Origin: Gammaproteobacteria bacterium
GTDB taxonomy: Bacteria; Pseudomonadota; Gammaproteobacteria; Pseudomonadales; Pseudohongiellaceae
DNA length: 64,000 bases
Reading direction: 5' to 3'
Assembly (NCBI GenBank): GCA_029244985.1
Contig: JAQWQD010000027.1
Span: 155,053 to 219,052, forward strand
Under the pieces are notes generated by a model. The model saw nothing but the letters and a program-made list of their open reading frames with translations. It did no database searches and had not been told where the DNA came from. This document shows, piece after piece, positions 49,305 to 59,000 of this stretch (its first letter is position 1; each line of letters starts with the position of its first letter). Both the position numbers and the translations under genes were made by a program.

Positions 49305-51992
49305 ATGACTAAGCAAAACGATGCTAATCCGGAAGAAACCAAAGAATGGCTCGAAGCGCTAAGATCCGTCATCAGCGAAGAGGGAATGGATCGAGCTAAT
49401 TTCATTATTAAGCGCCTTTCGACTGATATAAGCCGGTCTGGTCAAAGTACATTATCCACCTTAGTCAACACTCCTTATTGCAATACGCTAGCCCCTGAAA
49501 ACGAAGAGCGAATGCCTGGCGACATGTTCATGGAACGTCAAATCAGAGCGATTGTTCGTTGGAATGCTTTGGCTATGGTGATGCGAGCTAATGAACGTAA
49601 TCCCGGTATCGGGGGTCACATTTCAACTTTTGCCTCGTCAGCGACGCTTTATGATGTCGGTTTCAATTATTTTTTCAAAGGACCAAACAAAGATAATGAA
49701 GGTGATCTGATTTATTACCAAGGACACTCATCGCCAGGAATTTATGCGCGCTCGTTTACGGAAGGAAGATTTGATGAAGAGCAACTGGATAATTTTCGAC
49801 AAGAAGTTGATGGCAATGGTTTGTCTTCATACCCTCATCCTTGGTTGATGCCAGATTACTGGCAATTCCCAACCGTATCGATGGGCTTAGGTCCAATTCA
49901 AGCCATCTACCAGGCTCATATAATGAGATATTTATCCAGCCGCGGCTTAATGGATAACTCAGACAGAAAAATTTGGGCGTTTCTGGGCGATGGAGAAACA
50001 GATGAGCCGGAATCTCTAGGTGCTATAAGCAAAGCTGGTAGAGAGGGCTTAGATAATTTAATTTTTGTTATTAACTGCAACCTTCAGCGACTTGATGGGC
50101 CGGTGCGTGGAAATGGAAAAATCATTCAGGAGCTAGAGGGAGTCTTTCGTGGTGCGGGCTGGAATGTCATAAAAGTAATTTGGGGTCGGCATTGGGACCC
50201 TTTATTACAAGCAGATGAAGATGGCGTTTTACAGGCACGTATGGATGAAGTTGTCGACGGCGAATTTCAAAACTATGCAAGCAGAGGTGGTGATTACACG
50301 CGAAAAAACTTTTTCGGTAAAAGCCCTGAGCTTCTGAAAATGGTTGAGCATCTGTCTGATCAAGACATCATGGCTTTGAATCGTGGTGGCCATGATCCTT
50401 ATAAGGTTTATGCCGCCTATGCGGAAGCAGTTAAAGCGAATGGGAAACCAACAGTAATCTTGGCAAAAACAATCAAGGGATATGCATTTGGCGCATCTGC
50501 AGAAGCGCAGAATGCTACTCATTCCGTTAAAAAGCTCGATATCGAATCTCTTAAAAAATTCAGAGATCGTTTTGGTATTCCAATAAAAGACGAGAAGCTA
50601 GTTGACGTGCCGTATTATCGGCCTCCTGAACAAAGCCTCGAATTGCGATACATGCGTAAAATGCGGAAGTCTTTAGGTGGTCCGGTTCCGCAGCGCCGAG
50701 CCACATCTTACGCTTTAAACATCCCAAAACTTTCGGCATTTGAAAACCAAACCCAAAGTAGTGGAGAGCGAGAATTATCGACTACTATGTCTTTTGTGCG
50801 TTTGCTAAGCACTTTATGTAAAGACAAAGAAATAGGTGAGCGAGTGGTACCGATTGTGCCCGATGAAGCGCGTACCTTCGGTATGGAGGGCATGTTTCGC
50901 CAAATGGGTATTTATTCGGCAGTAGGACAGCTCTATGACCCAGCCGATTCGAATCAAGTGATGTTTTATCGAGAAGATAAAAAAGGTCAGATGCTGGAAG
51001 AAGGCATTACAGAATCTGGCGCGTTCTCCGCTTGGCTTGCTGCAGCTACTTCATACAGTGTGAATAACTACCCTTTAATACCATTCTATATTTATTACTC
51101 TATGTTCGGGTTTCAGAGAGTGGGTGATCTTTGTTGGGCTGCTGGTGATTCTCAAGCTCGAGGATTTTTAATTGGTGCTACCGCTGGTAGAACAACGCTT
51201 AACGGTGAAGGCCTGCAGCATCAAGACGGGCATAGTCATCTGCTGTCTTCTACCATTCCAAACTGTGTGAGTTATGATCCAACTTATTCCTACGAATTAG
51301 CAGTCATTGTACAAGACGGTTTACGCCGGATGTATAAAGAAATGGAATCGGTATTTTTTTATATCACTACCATGAATGAAAATTACCAACAGCCCGAAAT
51401 GCCGAAAGGTGTTGAAATTGACATAGTTAAAGGCATGTACTTGTTGGAGGATGGCGGTGCAGGAGAGTACAAACTTACAAAACCACTGAATAAAGACGCT
51501 AGACTTCGACTATTAGGAAGTGGAACCATATTGCGTGAAGTACGAAAAGCTGCCGAAATATTACGAAAGGAATATTCGGTGGCGGTTGATGTTTGGAGTG
51601 TTACAAGCTTTAACGAATTACGGAGAGATGCTTTGGCTGTTTCCAGGGAAAACATGCTATGTCCTGATAAGAAACCTAAATTGCCTTTCGTCACGGAAAA
51701 GCTTGCTAAACAAAAGGGTCCGATCATCGCGACTACAGACTATATGAAAGCTTACTCAGATCAGATTCGAGAATTTGTACCTGACTCTTATCGTGTTTTG
51801 GGAACTGATGGCTTCGGGCGCAGCGATAGCCGTGAGCGCTTAAGACACTTTTTTGAGGTTGACAGTAAGTTTGTGGTTCTAGCAGCGCTGACAGATTTAA
51901 AAAAACTTGGTTTAGTCGACCCAAAAGCAATTCTTGCGCATATGAAGAAAACTGGAATAAAGCGAGCTAAAGCTAATCCTTTGCATCAATAA
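49305..51992 (+). CDS. aceE: Pyruvate dehydrogenase E1 component (homodimeric)
   Basis: Thiamine-diphosphate enzyme that decarboxylates pyruvate and acetylates the lipoyl arms of AceF. At 895 residues it is the long homodimeric E. coli-type E1. Visible are GGHISTFASSATLYDVGFNYFF at the N-terminus in part, GDGETDEPES (ThDP/Mg site start) with NLQRLDGPVRGN, and C-terminal RAFVPVDSYRVLGTDGFGRSD-like sequence. It forms an operon with aceF; there is no lpd (E3) gene after it. Confidence 0.97.
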   Translation: MTKQNDANPEETKEWLEALRSVISEEGMDRANFIIKRLSTDISRSGQSTLSTLVNTPYCNTLAPENEERMPGDMFMERQIRAIVRWNALAMVMRANERNPGIGGHISTFASSATLYDVGFNYFFKGPNKDNEGDLIYYQGHSSPGIYARSFTEGRFDEEQLDNFRQEVDGNGLSSYPHPWLMPDYWQFPTVSMGLGPIQAIYQAHIMRYLSSRGLMDNSDRKIWAFLGDGETDEPESLGAISKAGREGLDNLIFVINCNLQRLDGPVRGNGKIIQELEGVFRGAGWNVIKVIWGRHWDPLLQADEDGVLQARMDEVVDGEFQNYASRGGDYTRKNFFGKSPELLKMVEHLSDQDIMALNRGGHDPYKVYAAYAEAVKANGKPTVILAKTIKGYAFGASAEAQNATHSVKKLDIESLKKFRDRFGIPIKDEKLVDVPYYRPPEQSLELRYMRKMRKSLGGPVPQRRATSYALNIPKLSAFENQTQSSGERELSTTMSFVRLLSTLCKDKEIGERVVPIVPDEARTFGMEGMFRQMGIYSAVGQLYDPADSNQVMFYREDKKGQMLEEGITESGAFSAWLAAATSYSVNNYPLIPFYIYYSMFGFQRVGDLCWAAGDSQARGFLIGATAGRTTLNGEGLQHQDGHSHLLSSTIPNCVSYDPTYSYELAVIVQDGLRRMYKEMESVFFYITTMNENYQQPEMPKGVEIDIVKGMYLLEDGGAGEYKLTKPLNKDARLRLLGSGTILREVRKAAEILRKEYSVAVDVWSVTSFNELRRDALAVSRENMLCPDKKPKLPFVTEKLAKQKGPIIATTDYMKAYSDQIREFVPDSYRVLGTDGFGRSDSRERLRHFFEVDSKFVVLAALTDLKKLGLVDPKAILAHMKKTGIKRAKANPLHQ

Positions 51993-52030
51993 GCGCTTTG
52001 CTAGCCCACTAAAAACAAGGGATAAAATTC

Positions 52031-53695
52031 TTGGCAATAGAAAACATTAAAGTACCAGATTTAGGTGATGCTGCTGAGGTTGAAGTCATTGAGCTATTGG
52101 TTTCTGTGGGGCAAGCCGTAGCAGAAGATGATTCGTTGTTGGTTTTGGAGAGTGACAAGGCTGCGATGGAAATCCCTGCACCTATGGCCGGAGTGATAAA
52201 GAGCATCGCTGTAAATTTAGGCGACCAAGTAACTACGGGCAGTGAAATGTTAACTCTTGAGGTAGAGTCGGCTACTGTTTCGCCATCTGTGAAGGTGCCA
52301 AAAGAAAAACCTACAGAATCCAGTAAAGATACACCAAATGAGTCCTCAGAATCTGGAGAGGGGTCAGAACTCGAGAGTTCTCCAGAAACAGTTTCCGAAA
52401 AACAACAAGTTCCTGCAGGTTCAAACTCCGCAATTGCATCAAATACGATCGAAGTACCAGATATTGGTACTGATGATGAAGTCGATGTTATTGAAATTCA
52501 TGTCAAAGTAGGGGGCTTTGTTGCAGTTGACGACCCCCTTGTAACACTGGAATCGGATAAAGCTGCGATGGAGGTGCCCTCACCACAGTTGGGTGAAATA
52601 ACAGAGTTGCTAGTTTCCATCGGTGATAAGGTAAAGACTGGGTCGGCAATAGCTATAGTAAAAGGTAATGAAACACAGGTTTCTAGTAATGAAATTATTG
52701 CGCCGACGGCTCTAGTTGACGCCCCGGGCCCAGCAATAATTGAATCTGCACCTACTTCGGCGGGTTCAAAAATAGTAAGTGCGGTGTCAGTTTCGAGCAT
52801 GACTTCTGACAAAGTCTATGCTGGTCCAGCAGTGCGTAAGTTAGCTCGAGAATTAGGTGTAGATATGGCCTTGGTGCCTGGCACTGGTGCGAAAAATAGA
52901 ATCACTAAAGAAGATATACAAGGATTTGTAAAAAACCGACTGAATACGCCTGCGGGTTCTATAGTGAGCGCGGTTCCAGATATAGATTTCAGCAAGTTTG
53001 GAGAAATTGAGCAAATACCTAGAACCAAGATTGCGAAAATTACTGCAGTAAACATGCACCGCAATTGGACTACTGTGCCTCATGTGGCGCAATTTAATGA
53101 GGCGGATGTTACCGATCTAGAAGAGTTTCGGGCTGAACTTAAAGTCGAAGCAGAAAAGAAAGGAGTAAAGCTTACTTTCCTCCCCTTCTTATTAAAAGCT
53201 TGTGCTAAGGCATTAAAGGAATATCCCCAATTTAACGTATCTATCCATTCCTCTGGTGAGTATCTAATTCAGAAAAAATATTTCCATATTGGTGTCGCGG
53301 TTGCCACAGAAGAAGGTCTAGTTGTGCCGGTAATTAGGAATGTTGATAAGAAGTCAATTTTGGAACTAGCTGCTGAAGTGGCAGATCTTTCAGACAAGGC
53401 TAGGCAACGAAAGCTAAGCTTAGAAGATTTACAGGGCGCTTGTTTTTCAATTTCCAGTTTAGGCGCCATTGGTGGTACCGGATTTACCCCTATTGTTAAT
53501 GCGCCTGAAGTTGCGATTCTTGGAGTCGCAAAAACGGAAATCAAACCAGTTTATATGGAAGGTGAATTTAAGCCGCGTAAAATGTTGCCAATTACATTGG
53601 CTTATGATCATAAAGCAGTTAATGGCGTGGATGGTGGCCTATTTGCTACTTACTTGGCTAAATTATTGGCAGATATTCGGCATTTGGTTCTGTAA
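52031..53695 (+). CDS. aceF: Dihydrolipoamide acetyltransferase E2 of pyruvate dehydrogenase
   Basis: Core of the pyruvate dehydrogenase complex. The 554 residues hold two lipoyl domains, lipoylated at K43 and K177 (ESDKAAME in both), an acidic Ser/Glu/Pro-rich linker between them (about 86-135), an E1/E3-binding domain (about 262-300, AGPAVRKLAREL) and the acyltransferase core with H527 in DHKAVNGVDGG. Asn replaces the Asp of the common HxxxDG motif, as reported for the Azotobacter enzyme. E. coli has three lipoyl domains. TTG start; 38 bp after aceE. Confidence 0.96.
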   Translation: MAIENIKVPDLGDAAEVEVIELLVSVGQAVAEDDSLLVLESDKAAMEIPAPMAGVIKSIAVNLGDQVTTGSEMLTLEVESATVSPSVKVPKEKPTESSKDTPNESSESGEGSELESSPETVSEKQQVPAGSNSAIASNTIEVPDIGTDDEVDVIEIHVKVGGFVAVDDPLVTLESDKAAMEVPSPQLGEITELLVSIGDKVKTGSAIAIVKGNETQVSSNEIIAPTALVDAPGPAIIESAPTSAGSKIVSAVSVSSMTSDKVYAGPAVRKLARELGVDMALVPGTGAKNRITKEDIQGFVKNRLNTPAGSIVSAVPDIDFSKFGEIEQIPRTKIAKITAVNMHRNWTTVPHVAQFNEADVTDLEEFRAELKVEAEKKGVKLTFLPFLLKACAKALKEYPQFNVSIHSSGEYLIQKKYFHIGVAVATEEGLVVPVIRNVDKKSILELAAEVADLSDKARQRKLSLEDLQGACFSISSLGAIGGTGFTPIVNAPEVAILGVAKTEIKPVYMEGEFKPRKMLPITLAYDHKAVNGVDGGLFATYLAKLLADIRHLVL

Positions 53696-53750
53696 GAAAA
53701 TTAACCCCTTGCATTCTTCTCATCTCTTCGAAAATTTCTAACACAAACTT

Positions 53751-54518
53751 TTATACAGGGTAATAGAGGGTGTTTTCTTTTGTTTGGATTGATTGAATCT
53801 CACATCCATAGGCTTTAGACAGATTTTCAGCAGTAAGCACTTCCTTTTTGCTACCCTGCAAATGTTCTCCATTTTCGAGCAACAATACAAAATAATCACA
53901 AAACCTTGCTGCAAGATTTATATCATGCGTTGCCATTAAGATACTTGCAGGTCTTTTATAAAGTTTCGATTTAATGGTGTCTAACACACTAATCTGGAAT
54001 GCTATATCTAGATGATTGCTAGGTTCATCTAACAAAAAAATATTTGGAGTTTGTGTGAGAAGTGTAGCTATAGCAACCCGTTGTCTTTCTCCACCGGATA
54101 AGGAGGAAAGCTGTCTATCACTTAATTCAGAGAGCGATAATTCCGAAATCACGGAGTCGACAATTGCATGATCATTCTGATTATCTTTAATCCGAGACTG
54201 AACATGAGGATGGCGGCCCAGCATGATAGTTTCGAGTACTGTAGCGGGTAAAGTTTCGATGCTATCTTGAAATAAAACACCGATTTCTTGTGCAACCGCC
54301 CGCCTGCTTAATTCGCTGATATTTTGACCATCCAGTAGAATCTGGCCCGAGTCAATAGTTCGAACCCCTATAATACTATGAATTAAAGAGGTTTTTCCGA
54401 CCCCATTTCTGCCTAATAATCCCCAGCATTCATTTTCATTGATCTTAAGATTCAGATCTCTGCACAGTATATTGTCTTCTATCGATAAAGTTAGTGATTC
54501 TATTATTAGAGATGTCAT
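53751..54518 (-). CDS. ABC transporter ATP-binding protein, BtuD/FecE type
   Basis: Cytoplasmic ATPase of a type II importer for cobalamin, haem or ferric siderophore. From ATG 54518 it has 255 residues: Walker A GLLGRNGVGKTS, Q-loop VLFQDS, signature LSGGERQRV, Walker B IFLLDEP and switch His in ATHDIN. The frame stays open another 189 codons upstream, but that part overlaps the permease gene and reads as non-natural sequence, so I exclude it. The gene starts 2 bp after the permease stop. Confidence 0.93.
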   Translation of the reverse strand: MTSLIIESLTLSIEDNILCRDLNLKINENECWGLLGRNGVGKTSLIHSIIGVRTIDSGQILLDGQNISELSRRAVAQEIGVLFQDSIETLPATVLETIMLGRHPHVQSRIKDNQNDHAIVDSVISELSLSELSDRQLSSLSGGERQRVAIATLLTQTPNIFLLDEPSNHLDIAFQISVLDTIKSKLYKRPASILMATHDINLAARFCDYFVLLLENGEHLQGSKKEVLTAENLSKAYGCEIQSIQTKENTLYYPV

Positions 54519-54520
54519 AG

Positions 54521-55501
54521 CTATTTCGTCATAGTGCTGCGCAGAATAATAATGAAACTCGGCACGCCGATCACTGCTGTTACCACGCCTACAGGAAGTT
54601 GTTGTGGGGCAATAAGGGTTCGAGCGAGACTGTCCGCAATTACAAGAAAACTTCCCCCGAGTAGAATAGAGCAAGGTAGTAGAATTCGATGATCTCTTGC
54701 GCCTAACAAGCGTAATATGTGAGGAATTACGAGACCTACAAACCCGACTGATCCTGCTATTGTTACGGCTGTTGCTGTAAATACGGAAGCCGCAAAATAG
54801 AGAGTAATTCGCAACATGCCAAGGTTGACACCTAACCCTTGCGCGAAAAGCTCTCCACGCGAGAGTACGTTTAGAGATCTGCTTATTATTAGTCCGCCTG
54901 CTAACCCAGCTGCAAGGAGTATGTAGTGGCCAAGATAGACTTGGCTTTGGCTGAGATCCCCCATAAGCCAGAACAACATAGATTGCACGTTGTTGGTTGA
55001 ACTCGTCGTCAATAGTATATTTATTACCGCCCCCCAACCAGCTGAAATCACCACTCCCGTTAGGAGCAACCGAGTGACAGACCATTGTCCGAATTTATTG
55101 GCGATTCCGAACACCAACAAGATTGAAAACAAAGCGCCAGCAAAAGCTGCATTGGTGAAAAATACGCTACCTGCACCCAATAAAATGGCCGAGAGTGCTC
55201 CTACCGCGGCACCACCAGAGATTCCTAATATATAAGGATCCGCTAAAGGGTTTCTTAACAGCACCTGCATAACCACCCCAGACATTGCGAGCAATCCACC
55301 GGTGGTAAAAGCTGCCAATGTTCGGGGGATGCGTATTTCCCTTAAGATTTGATTCTCTAGCGCTGATCCTGGCTCAATGAGTTCGGATAGTACGACCGAT
55401 AACTCTAGATCTATACTTCCGCTTAGAAGCGAAAATAGAATTGAAATTCCAGTTAGGACAAAAAGTATTCCTATTAGCAAATAATGTCGGGAGCTAATCA
55501 A
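54521..55501 (-). CDS. FecCD/BtuC-family ABC transporter permease
   Basis: A 326-residue membrane subunit with about nine to ten helices and family segments RIPRTLAAFTTGGLLAMSGVVMQ, NPLADPYILGISGGAAVGA, GSVGFVGLVIPHILRLLGARDHR and PVGVVTAVIGVPSF. It pairs with the ATPase downstream. Neither a periplasmic binding protein nor a TonB receptor is adjacent, and I see no cobalamin riboswitch in the 370 bases upstream, so the substrate (B12, haem, siderophore) stays open. Confidence 0.93.
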   Translation of the reverse strand: MISSRHYLLIGILFVLTGISILFSLLSGSIDLELSVVLSELIEPGSALENQILREIRIPRTLAAFTTGGLLAMSGVVMQVLLRNPLADPYILGISGGAAVGALSAILLGAGSVFFTNAAFAGALFSILLVFGIANKFGQWSVTRLLLTGVVISAGWGAVINILLTTSSTNNVQSMLFWLMGDLSQSQVYLGHYILLAAGLAGGLIISRSLNVLSRGELFAQGLGVNLGMLRITLYFAASVFTATAVTIAGSVGFVGLVIPHILRLLGARDHRILLPCSILLGGSFLVIADSLARTLIAPQQLPVGVVTAVIGVPSFIIILRSTMTK

Positions 55502-55875
55502 AAGAAATGCTCAGTATTTGAGTCCGCAAGGTTCAAAATTTAGTCTGTAGGATGATAACGAATTAAGAGTTATGGTTCGCTGCGCTACGAATTTGAGTTT
55601 TACGAACAATTAAAACCTCTATTATACGTTAGAATGCCAGTAAGCGTAGTTTCAATATTGTCACCAAACAATTCTTGAGTATGCATTATTAGATGAGCGC
55701 GAACTGAGAGCACTATTCCTTAATATCTGAATTTTCCCAGCTTACGCAAATATTACTGAGAAGAACACCGACCAATCTAAATTGTATTGAGTTTGAAAAC
55801 TTCATCGCTCTTAATCCAAGTGTTAGACTGACTAAATTGGTTATCAGCATAAATCTAACAGAGGAATAAGTTGGA
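55502..55875. other. Divergent intergenic region between the permease gene and yajQ
   Basis: About 374 bases without a gene I can support. I looked for cobalamin riboswitch blocks and for a clear dyad of the Fur type and saw neither. The yajQ ribosome site is probably GAGGAA, about 13 bases before the ATG at 55876. Confidence 0.5.
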
Positions 55876-56361
55876 ATGCCTTCATTCGATATAGTATCTG
55901 AAGTAGACATGCACGAAGTCAATAATGCCATTGGTCAGGCGAATCGAGAAGTTGATACGCGTTTCGATTTTAAAGGGGTTGATGCCAAGTTTGCAGTCAC
56001 TGAAGAGTCAGAAGTTATGGTTTCAGCAGAGGTCGACTTCCAAATACGACAAATGCTGGAAATATTACGAGCAAAACTAGTTAAAAGAGGGGTAGATATT
56101 AAATCTTTCGTTGAGGGAGATGTGGAGACGACCGGGCAAAAGGCCAGTATGAAAGTAAAAATTCAGCAAGGGATTGATTCGGAGATTGCCCGCAAAATTG
56201 TTAAGAAAGTTAAAGAAACTAAAATTAAAGCGCAAACTGCTATTCAGGGGGACAAGTTAAGAGTATCTGGCAAAAAAAGAGATGATTTGCAGAGTGTTAT
56301 GTCAGTACTGAAAGAATTGAATCTTGGGATCCCTCTTCAATACAATAATTTTCGAGATTGA
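55876..56361 (+). CDS. yajQ: YajQ family nucleotide-binding protein
   Basis: A 161-residue protein of the UPF0234/YajQ family, with two RNP-like domains; starts MPSFDIVSEVDMHEVNNAI, has REVDTRFDFKG and ends IPLQYNNFRD, all diagnostic. Members bind nucleotides or tRNA; the Xanthomonas and Pseudomonas homologues bind cyclic di-GMP. It appears to be a single-gene unit. Confidence 0.95.
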   Translation: MPSFDIVSEVDMHEVNNAIGQANREVDTRFDFKGVDAKFAVTEESEVMVSAEVDFQIRQMLEILRAKLVKRGVDIKSFVEGDVETTGQKASMKVKIQQGIDSEIARKIVKKVKETKIKAQTAIQGDKLRVSGKKRDDLQSVMSVLKELNLGIPLQYNNFRD

Positions 56362-56531
56362 TGAAGCAGTCTCTGTTTAGTTAATAGTTACCAATCTCGT
56401 AAGAATTAATTGCTAACCAGTTAAGAACTCTAAATAATAATGTCGAGCTCAGTTGAAGCTAATCTGAATGAGAAAGCATTGCCCCTTCTTTAGTTTTTAT
56501 CTATCAACATATGAAACGAATAGGATAATAC

Positions 56532-57854
56532 ATGTCGAGAATTGAAAGCTACCCAGCTGATGGATGGCGAGGTTGGCTGCCTGGTGGTATGCGTCCTTAT
56601 GTTGAAGCGCAACCATTGGCTGCGTTTTTTCTTGGGATATCTTCAGGGTTTCCCTATGCGCTAATTGGAGCGACACTGACTACACGACTTGCTCAAGATG
56701 GCATATCTAAAAGTGCTGTAACGGCATTTGCGCTCACATTTTTGGCCTACAACTTTAAATTCTTATGGGCTCCACTGGTAGATAACGTAAAACTCCCCTT
56801 TATTGGTCGCTTTGGTCAAAGGCGTTCTTGGTTATGGCTAACTAGTTTTTTGGTGATTATAGCGGTGACGTTTTTAGGGCTAGTCAATCCCAACAATGCG
56901 CTGTCCACTATAGCTTTTGCCGCAATCACTCTTGGTGTATTGGGGGCAACGCTAGACATTATTATTGATGCATATCGCATTGAACTGTTAGAGCCTCATC
57001 AATTGGGTACGGGCTCAGGTATGTCGCAATATGGTTGGCGTATCGGAGCCGCATCTGCCGGCGCTTTGGCATTAATCGTGTCCAGCCGTTTGGGTTGGCC
57101 TGTAGCTTATATATCTTGCGGAGTGTTTGCATTGCCTGCAATCTTGGTAGGGGTTTTTATGGGAGAACCCAAGCGGAATTTTGAACCCATTGTTTCAAGA
57201 GGCATTATCCAAGCTCTGCTTGACTACTTTAGTCCTCTTGTCGAATTCATTAAGCGGCAAGGAGCGTGGTTAGTTCTAGGTTTTGTGTTAATTCACAAGA
57301 TAGGAGACACACTTGCCAATCTTACTTTGCGACTACTGTTCGATGACTTAGGTTTTACCAACGATGAAATCGCTTTTTATGATGTCGGCTTCGGATTTGT
57401 CGCTTTCCTAATCGGGATATTTGTCGGCGGCATCATGTATTCTCGTATGGGGTTAAAGCAGTCAGTTTTAGTAAGCTTAATACTCATGGCGGTATCAAAC
57501 TTTAGCTTTGCAGCTTTGGCTTTAGTCGGTCATAGCAATATCGGCATGGCCGCTGCAATCGGATTTGAAAATTTTGCGAGTGGTATTGGCGGGGTAACAG
57601 TAGTTGCCTATTTGTCGGCACTTTGTAATTTGAGATTTACAGCAACTCAATATGCTTTGCTTTCAGCACTAGCGAGTATAGCGGGTAGATTTCTTACTGG
57701 AACTACCGCCGGAGGGTTAATTGAATCTATGGGTTACGTAAATTTTTATTTACTTACTACTCTCATAGCTTTCCCCGGTGTCGCACTGTTTTGGTATATG
57801 ATTCGCAGCGGTTTAGCTGATGTATCTTTGGGGGGCACTCATACAAGCAAATAA
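56532..57854 (+). CDS. ampG: AmpG-like muropeptide permease (MFS)
   Basis: A 440-residue major facilitator protein with about twelve helices. The N-terminus matches AmpG permeases (FFLGISSGFPYALIGATLTTRL, FLAYNFKFLWAPLVD, GRRSW-like loop). AmpG imports GlcNAc-anhydroMurNAc peptides for recycling, which the AmpD encoded 8 kb away would process. A long cytoplasmic N-terminus of about 30 residues (WRGWLPGGMRPYVE) precedes the first helix. Confidence 0.85.
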   Translation: MSRIESYPADGWRGWLPGGMRPYVEAQPLAAFFLGISSGFPYALIGATLTTRLAQDGISKSAVTAFALTFLAYNFKFLWAPLVDNVKLPFIGRFGQRRSWLWLTSFLVIIAVTFLGLVNPNNALSTIAFAAITLGVLGATLDIIIDAYRIELLEPHQLGTGSGMSQYGWRIGAASAGALALIVSSRLGWPVAYISCGVFALPAILVGVFMGEPKRNFEPIVSRGIIQALLDYFSPLVEFIKRQGAWLVLGFVLIHKIGDTLANLTLRLLFDDLGFTNDEIAFYDVGFGFVAFLIGIFVGGIMYSRMGLKQSVLVSLILMAVSNFSFAALALVGHSNIGMAAAIGFENFASGIGGVTVVAYLSALCNLRFTATQYALLSALASIAGRFLTGTTAGGLIESMGYVNFYLLTTLIAFPGVALFWYMIRSGLADVSLGGTHTSK

Positions 57855-57956
57855 GTAGTTAATTCGATTATTAGTTTGGTTAAGATAACTGAACGATTCC
57901 TATCTAAGCAGATTAGACTATTATCACTTATTGATTGAAAAGGTTCTGGATTAGAC

Positions 57957-58259
57957 CTAGTTTCGCCAGCTGTAGCTTCTGAGTGAAAATTTGCCTTTTA
58001 TAAATACAATGCCTTCTTTCTCCAGGAGCGATTTCTGTTGCAAATATTGTTTTGTGCCAGATTTGAATGCAAGTCGACCTTGAGAATTAACCACTCTAAA
58101 CCAGGGTAGTTTTGTGTCAGCCGGCAAAGTTTTAAGAGTGAAGCCTACATAGCGAGCATGCCCTGGTAAGCCAGCTAACTTTGCAATCTGCCCATAACTT
58201 GCGACTTTGCCCTTGGGGATTTGATACACGATCTGCCAAATTTTTTCTTTGTTGTTCAA
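57957..58259 (-). CDS. Alkyltransferase-like protein (ATL/YbaZ family)
   Basis: A 100-residue homologue of the DNA-binding domain of O6-alkylguanine DNA alkyltransferase. The active-site PCHR motif is PWFR: Trp replaces the alkyl-accepting Cys. Such proteins do not repair the lesion but bind it and pass it to nucleotide excision repair. VASYGQIAKLAGLPGHARYVG (helix-turn-helix with the Arg finger) is intact. It lies between ampG and fxsA, 78 bp from the latter and divergent from it. Confidence 0.9.
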   Translation of the reverse strand: MNNKEKIWQIVYQIPKGKVASYGQIAKLAGLPGHARYVGFTLKTLPADTKLPWFRVVNSQGRLAFKSGTKQYLQQKSLLEKEGIVFIKGKFSLRSYSWRN

Positions 58260-58336
58260 AGCTAATACTCTGATAAGCCAGATGTTTTTCTCGGATCATG
58301 ATAAAGTGTCCTGCTATTTAAGAACAGGAGCATTTT

Positions 58337-58876
58337 GTGCGTTTTCTGCTACTGATTTTCATCATTATTCCTTTAATGGAAATGCTGCTTCTGTTTGAAG
58401 TCGCTGGCACTATCGGCGGTTTTTCGACCTTAGTAATGGTAGTTCTGACAGCGGTTATCGGAGTTCAAATTCTAAAGCGGCAGGGACTTTCAACTCTTTC
58501 GCGAGCAAATCAGCGTCTCCAGTCAGGCGAGCTCCCAGCCCAAGAGATCGTTGAAGGCATGCTCTTGGCTGGGGCTGGGGCTTTGCTGCTAACGCCTGGA
58601 TTTATTACTGACTGCTTAGGGTTTATTTTCTTAACTGACTTGCTGCGTAGGCCTATTGCGAGGCGTGTTATCAGGTCAGGAGCTGTTAAAGCGATGGGCT
58701 CAAAGGGCAATTCTGCTGGGTTTCAATTTTGGTCCAGTAGCAGTGGTTCGCCCTCACATGCCTCACAACCAGACCATGGAAATGTCTATGAGGGTGAGTT
58801 CTCGGAGGATGAGTTTTCTCAAATTGCTCCGAGAGACTCAAAAAGTCCGTCTGGAGATGAGAATAGCCGACTTTAA
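58337..58876 (+). CDS. fxsA: FxsA family membrane protein
   Basis: A 179-residue protein with about three to four membrane helices (residues 3-22, 25-45, 73-98) and a hydrophilic Ser/Gly/Asp-rich tail. IIPLMEMLLLFEVAGTIGGF and AGALLLTPGFITDCLGFI are typical. In E. coli FxsA overproduction relieves F exclusion of phage T7; the cell role is unclear. GTG start with AGGAG six bases upstream. It precedes groES, the same neighbourhood as in E. coli. Confidence 0.9.
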   Translation: MRFLLLIFIIIPLMEMLLLFEVAGTIGGFSTLVMVVLTAVIGVQILKRQGLSTLSRANQRLQSGELPAQEIVEGMLLAGAGALLLTPGFITDCLGFIFLTDLLRRPIARRVIRSGAVKAMGSKGNSAGFQFWSSSSGSPSHASQPDHGNVYEGEFSEDEFSQIAPRDSKSPSGDENSRL

Positions 58877-58952
58877 ATTATTTAATAAAAACAATAAGAT
58901 AAAGGGGAAAAATCTAGCAGCTTAAAAAAATCAACGTTAATTAGCGTCAAGC

Positions 58953-58981
58953 CATTGAATTTTCGCCGATTAACCCCATCT
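58953..58981 (+). promoter_or_regulatory. Sigma-32 heat-shock promoter of groES-groEL
   Basis: CATTGAA (58953-58959), 14-base spacer, CCCCATCT (58974-58981). This fits the RpoH consensus CTTGAA-N13/17-CCCCATNT at nearly every position. The predicted start near 58988 leaves a leader of about 150 bases before groES. No CIRCE (HrcA) element is seen. Confidence 0.85.
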
Positions 58982-59000
58982 AGAAATTCAACAATTAACC

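Noticed and set aside
54519..55085. A 189-residue N-terminal extension of the ABC ATPase
   Set aside because: It overlaps the permease gene completely and reads as Ser/Arg-rich non-protein sequence; the conserved ATPase fold begins at the ATG at 54518.
55502..55875. Cobalamin riboswitch upstream of the BtuC-like permease
   Set aside because: I looked for the conserved B12-box and neighbouring blocks on the minus strand and could not find them by eye; a covariance search would be decisive.
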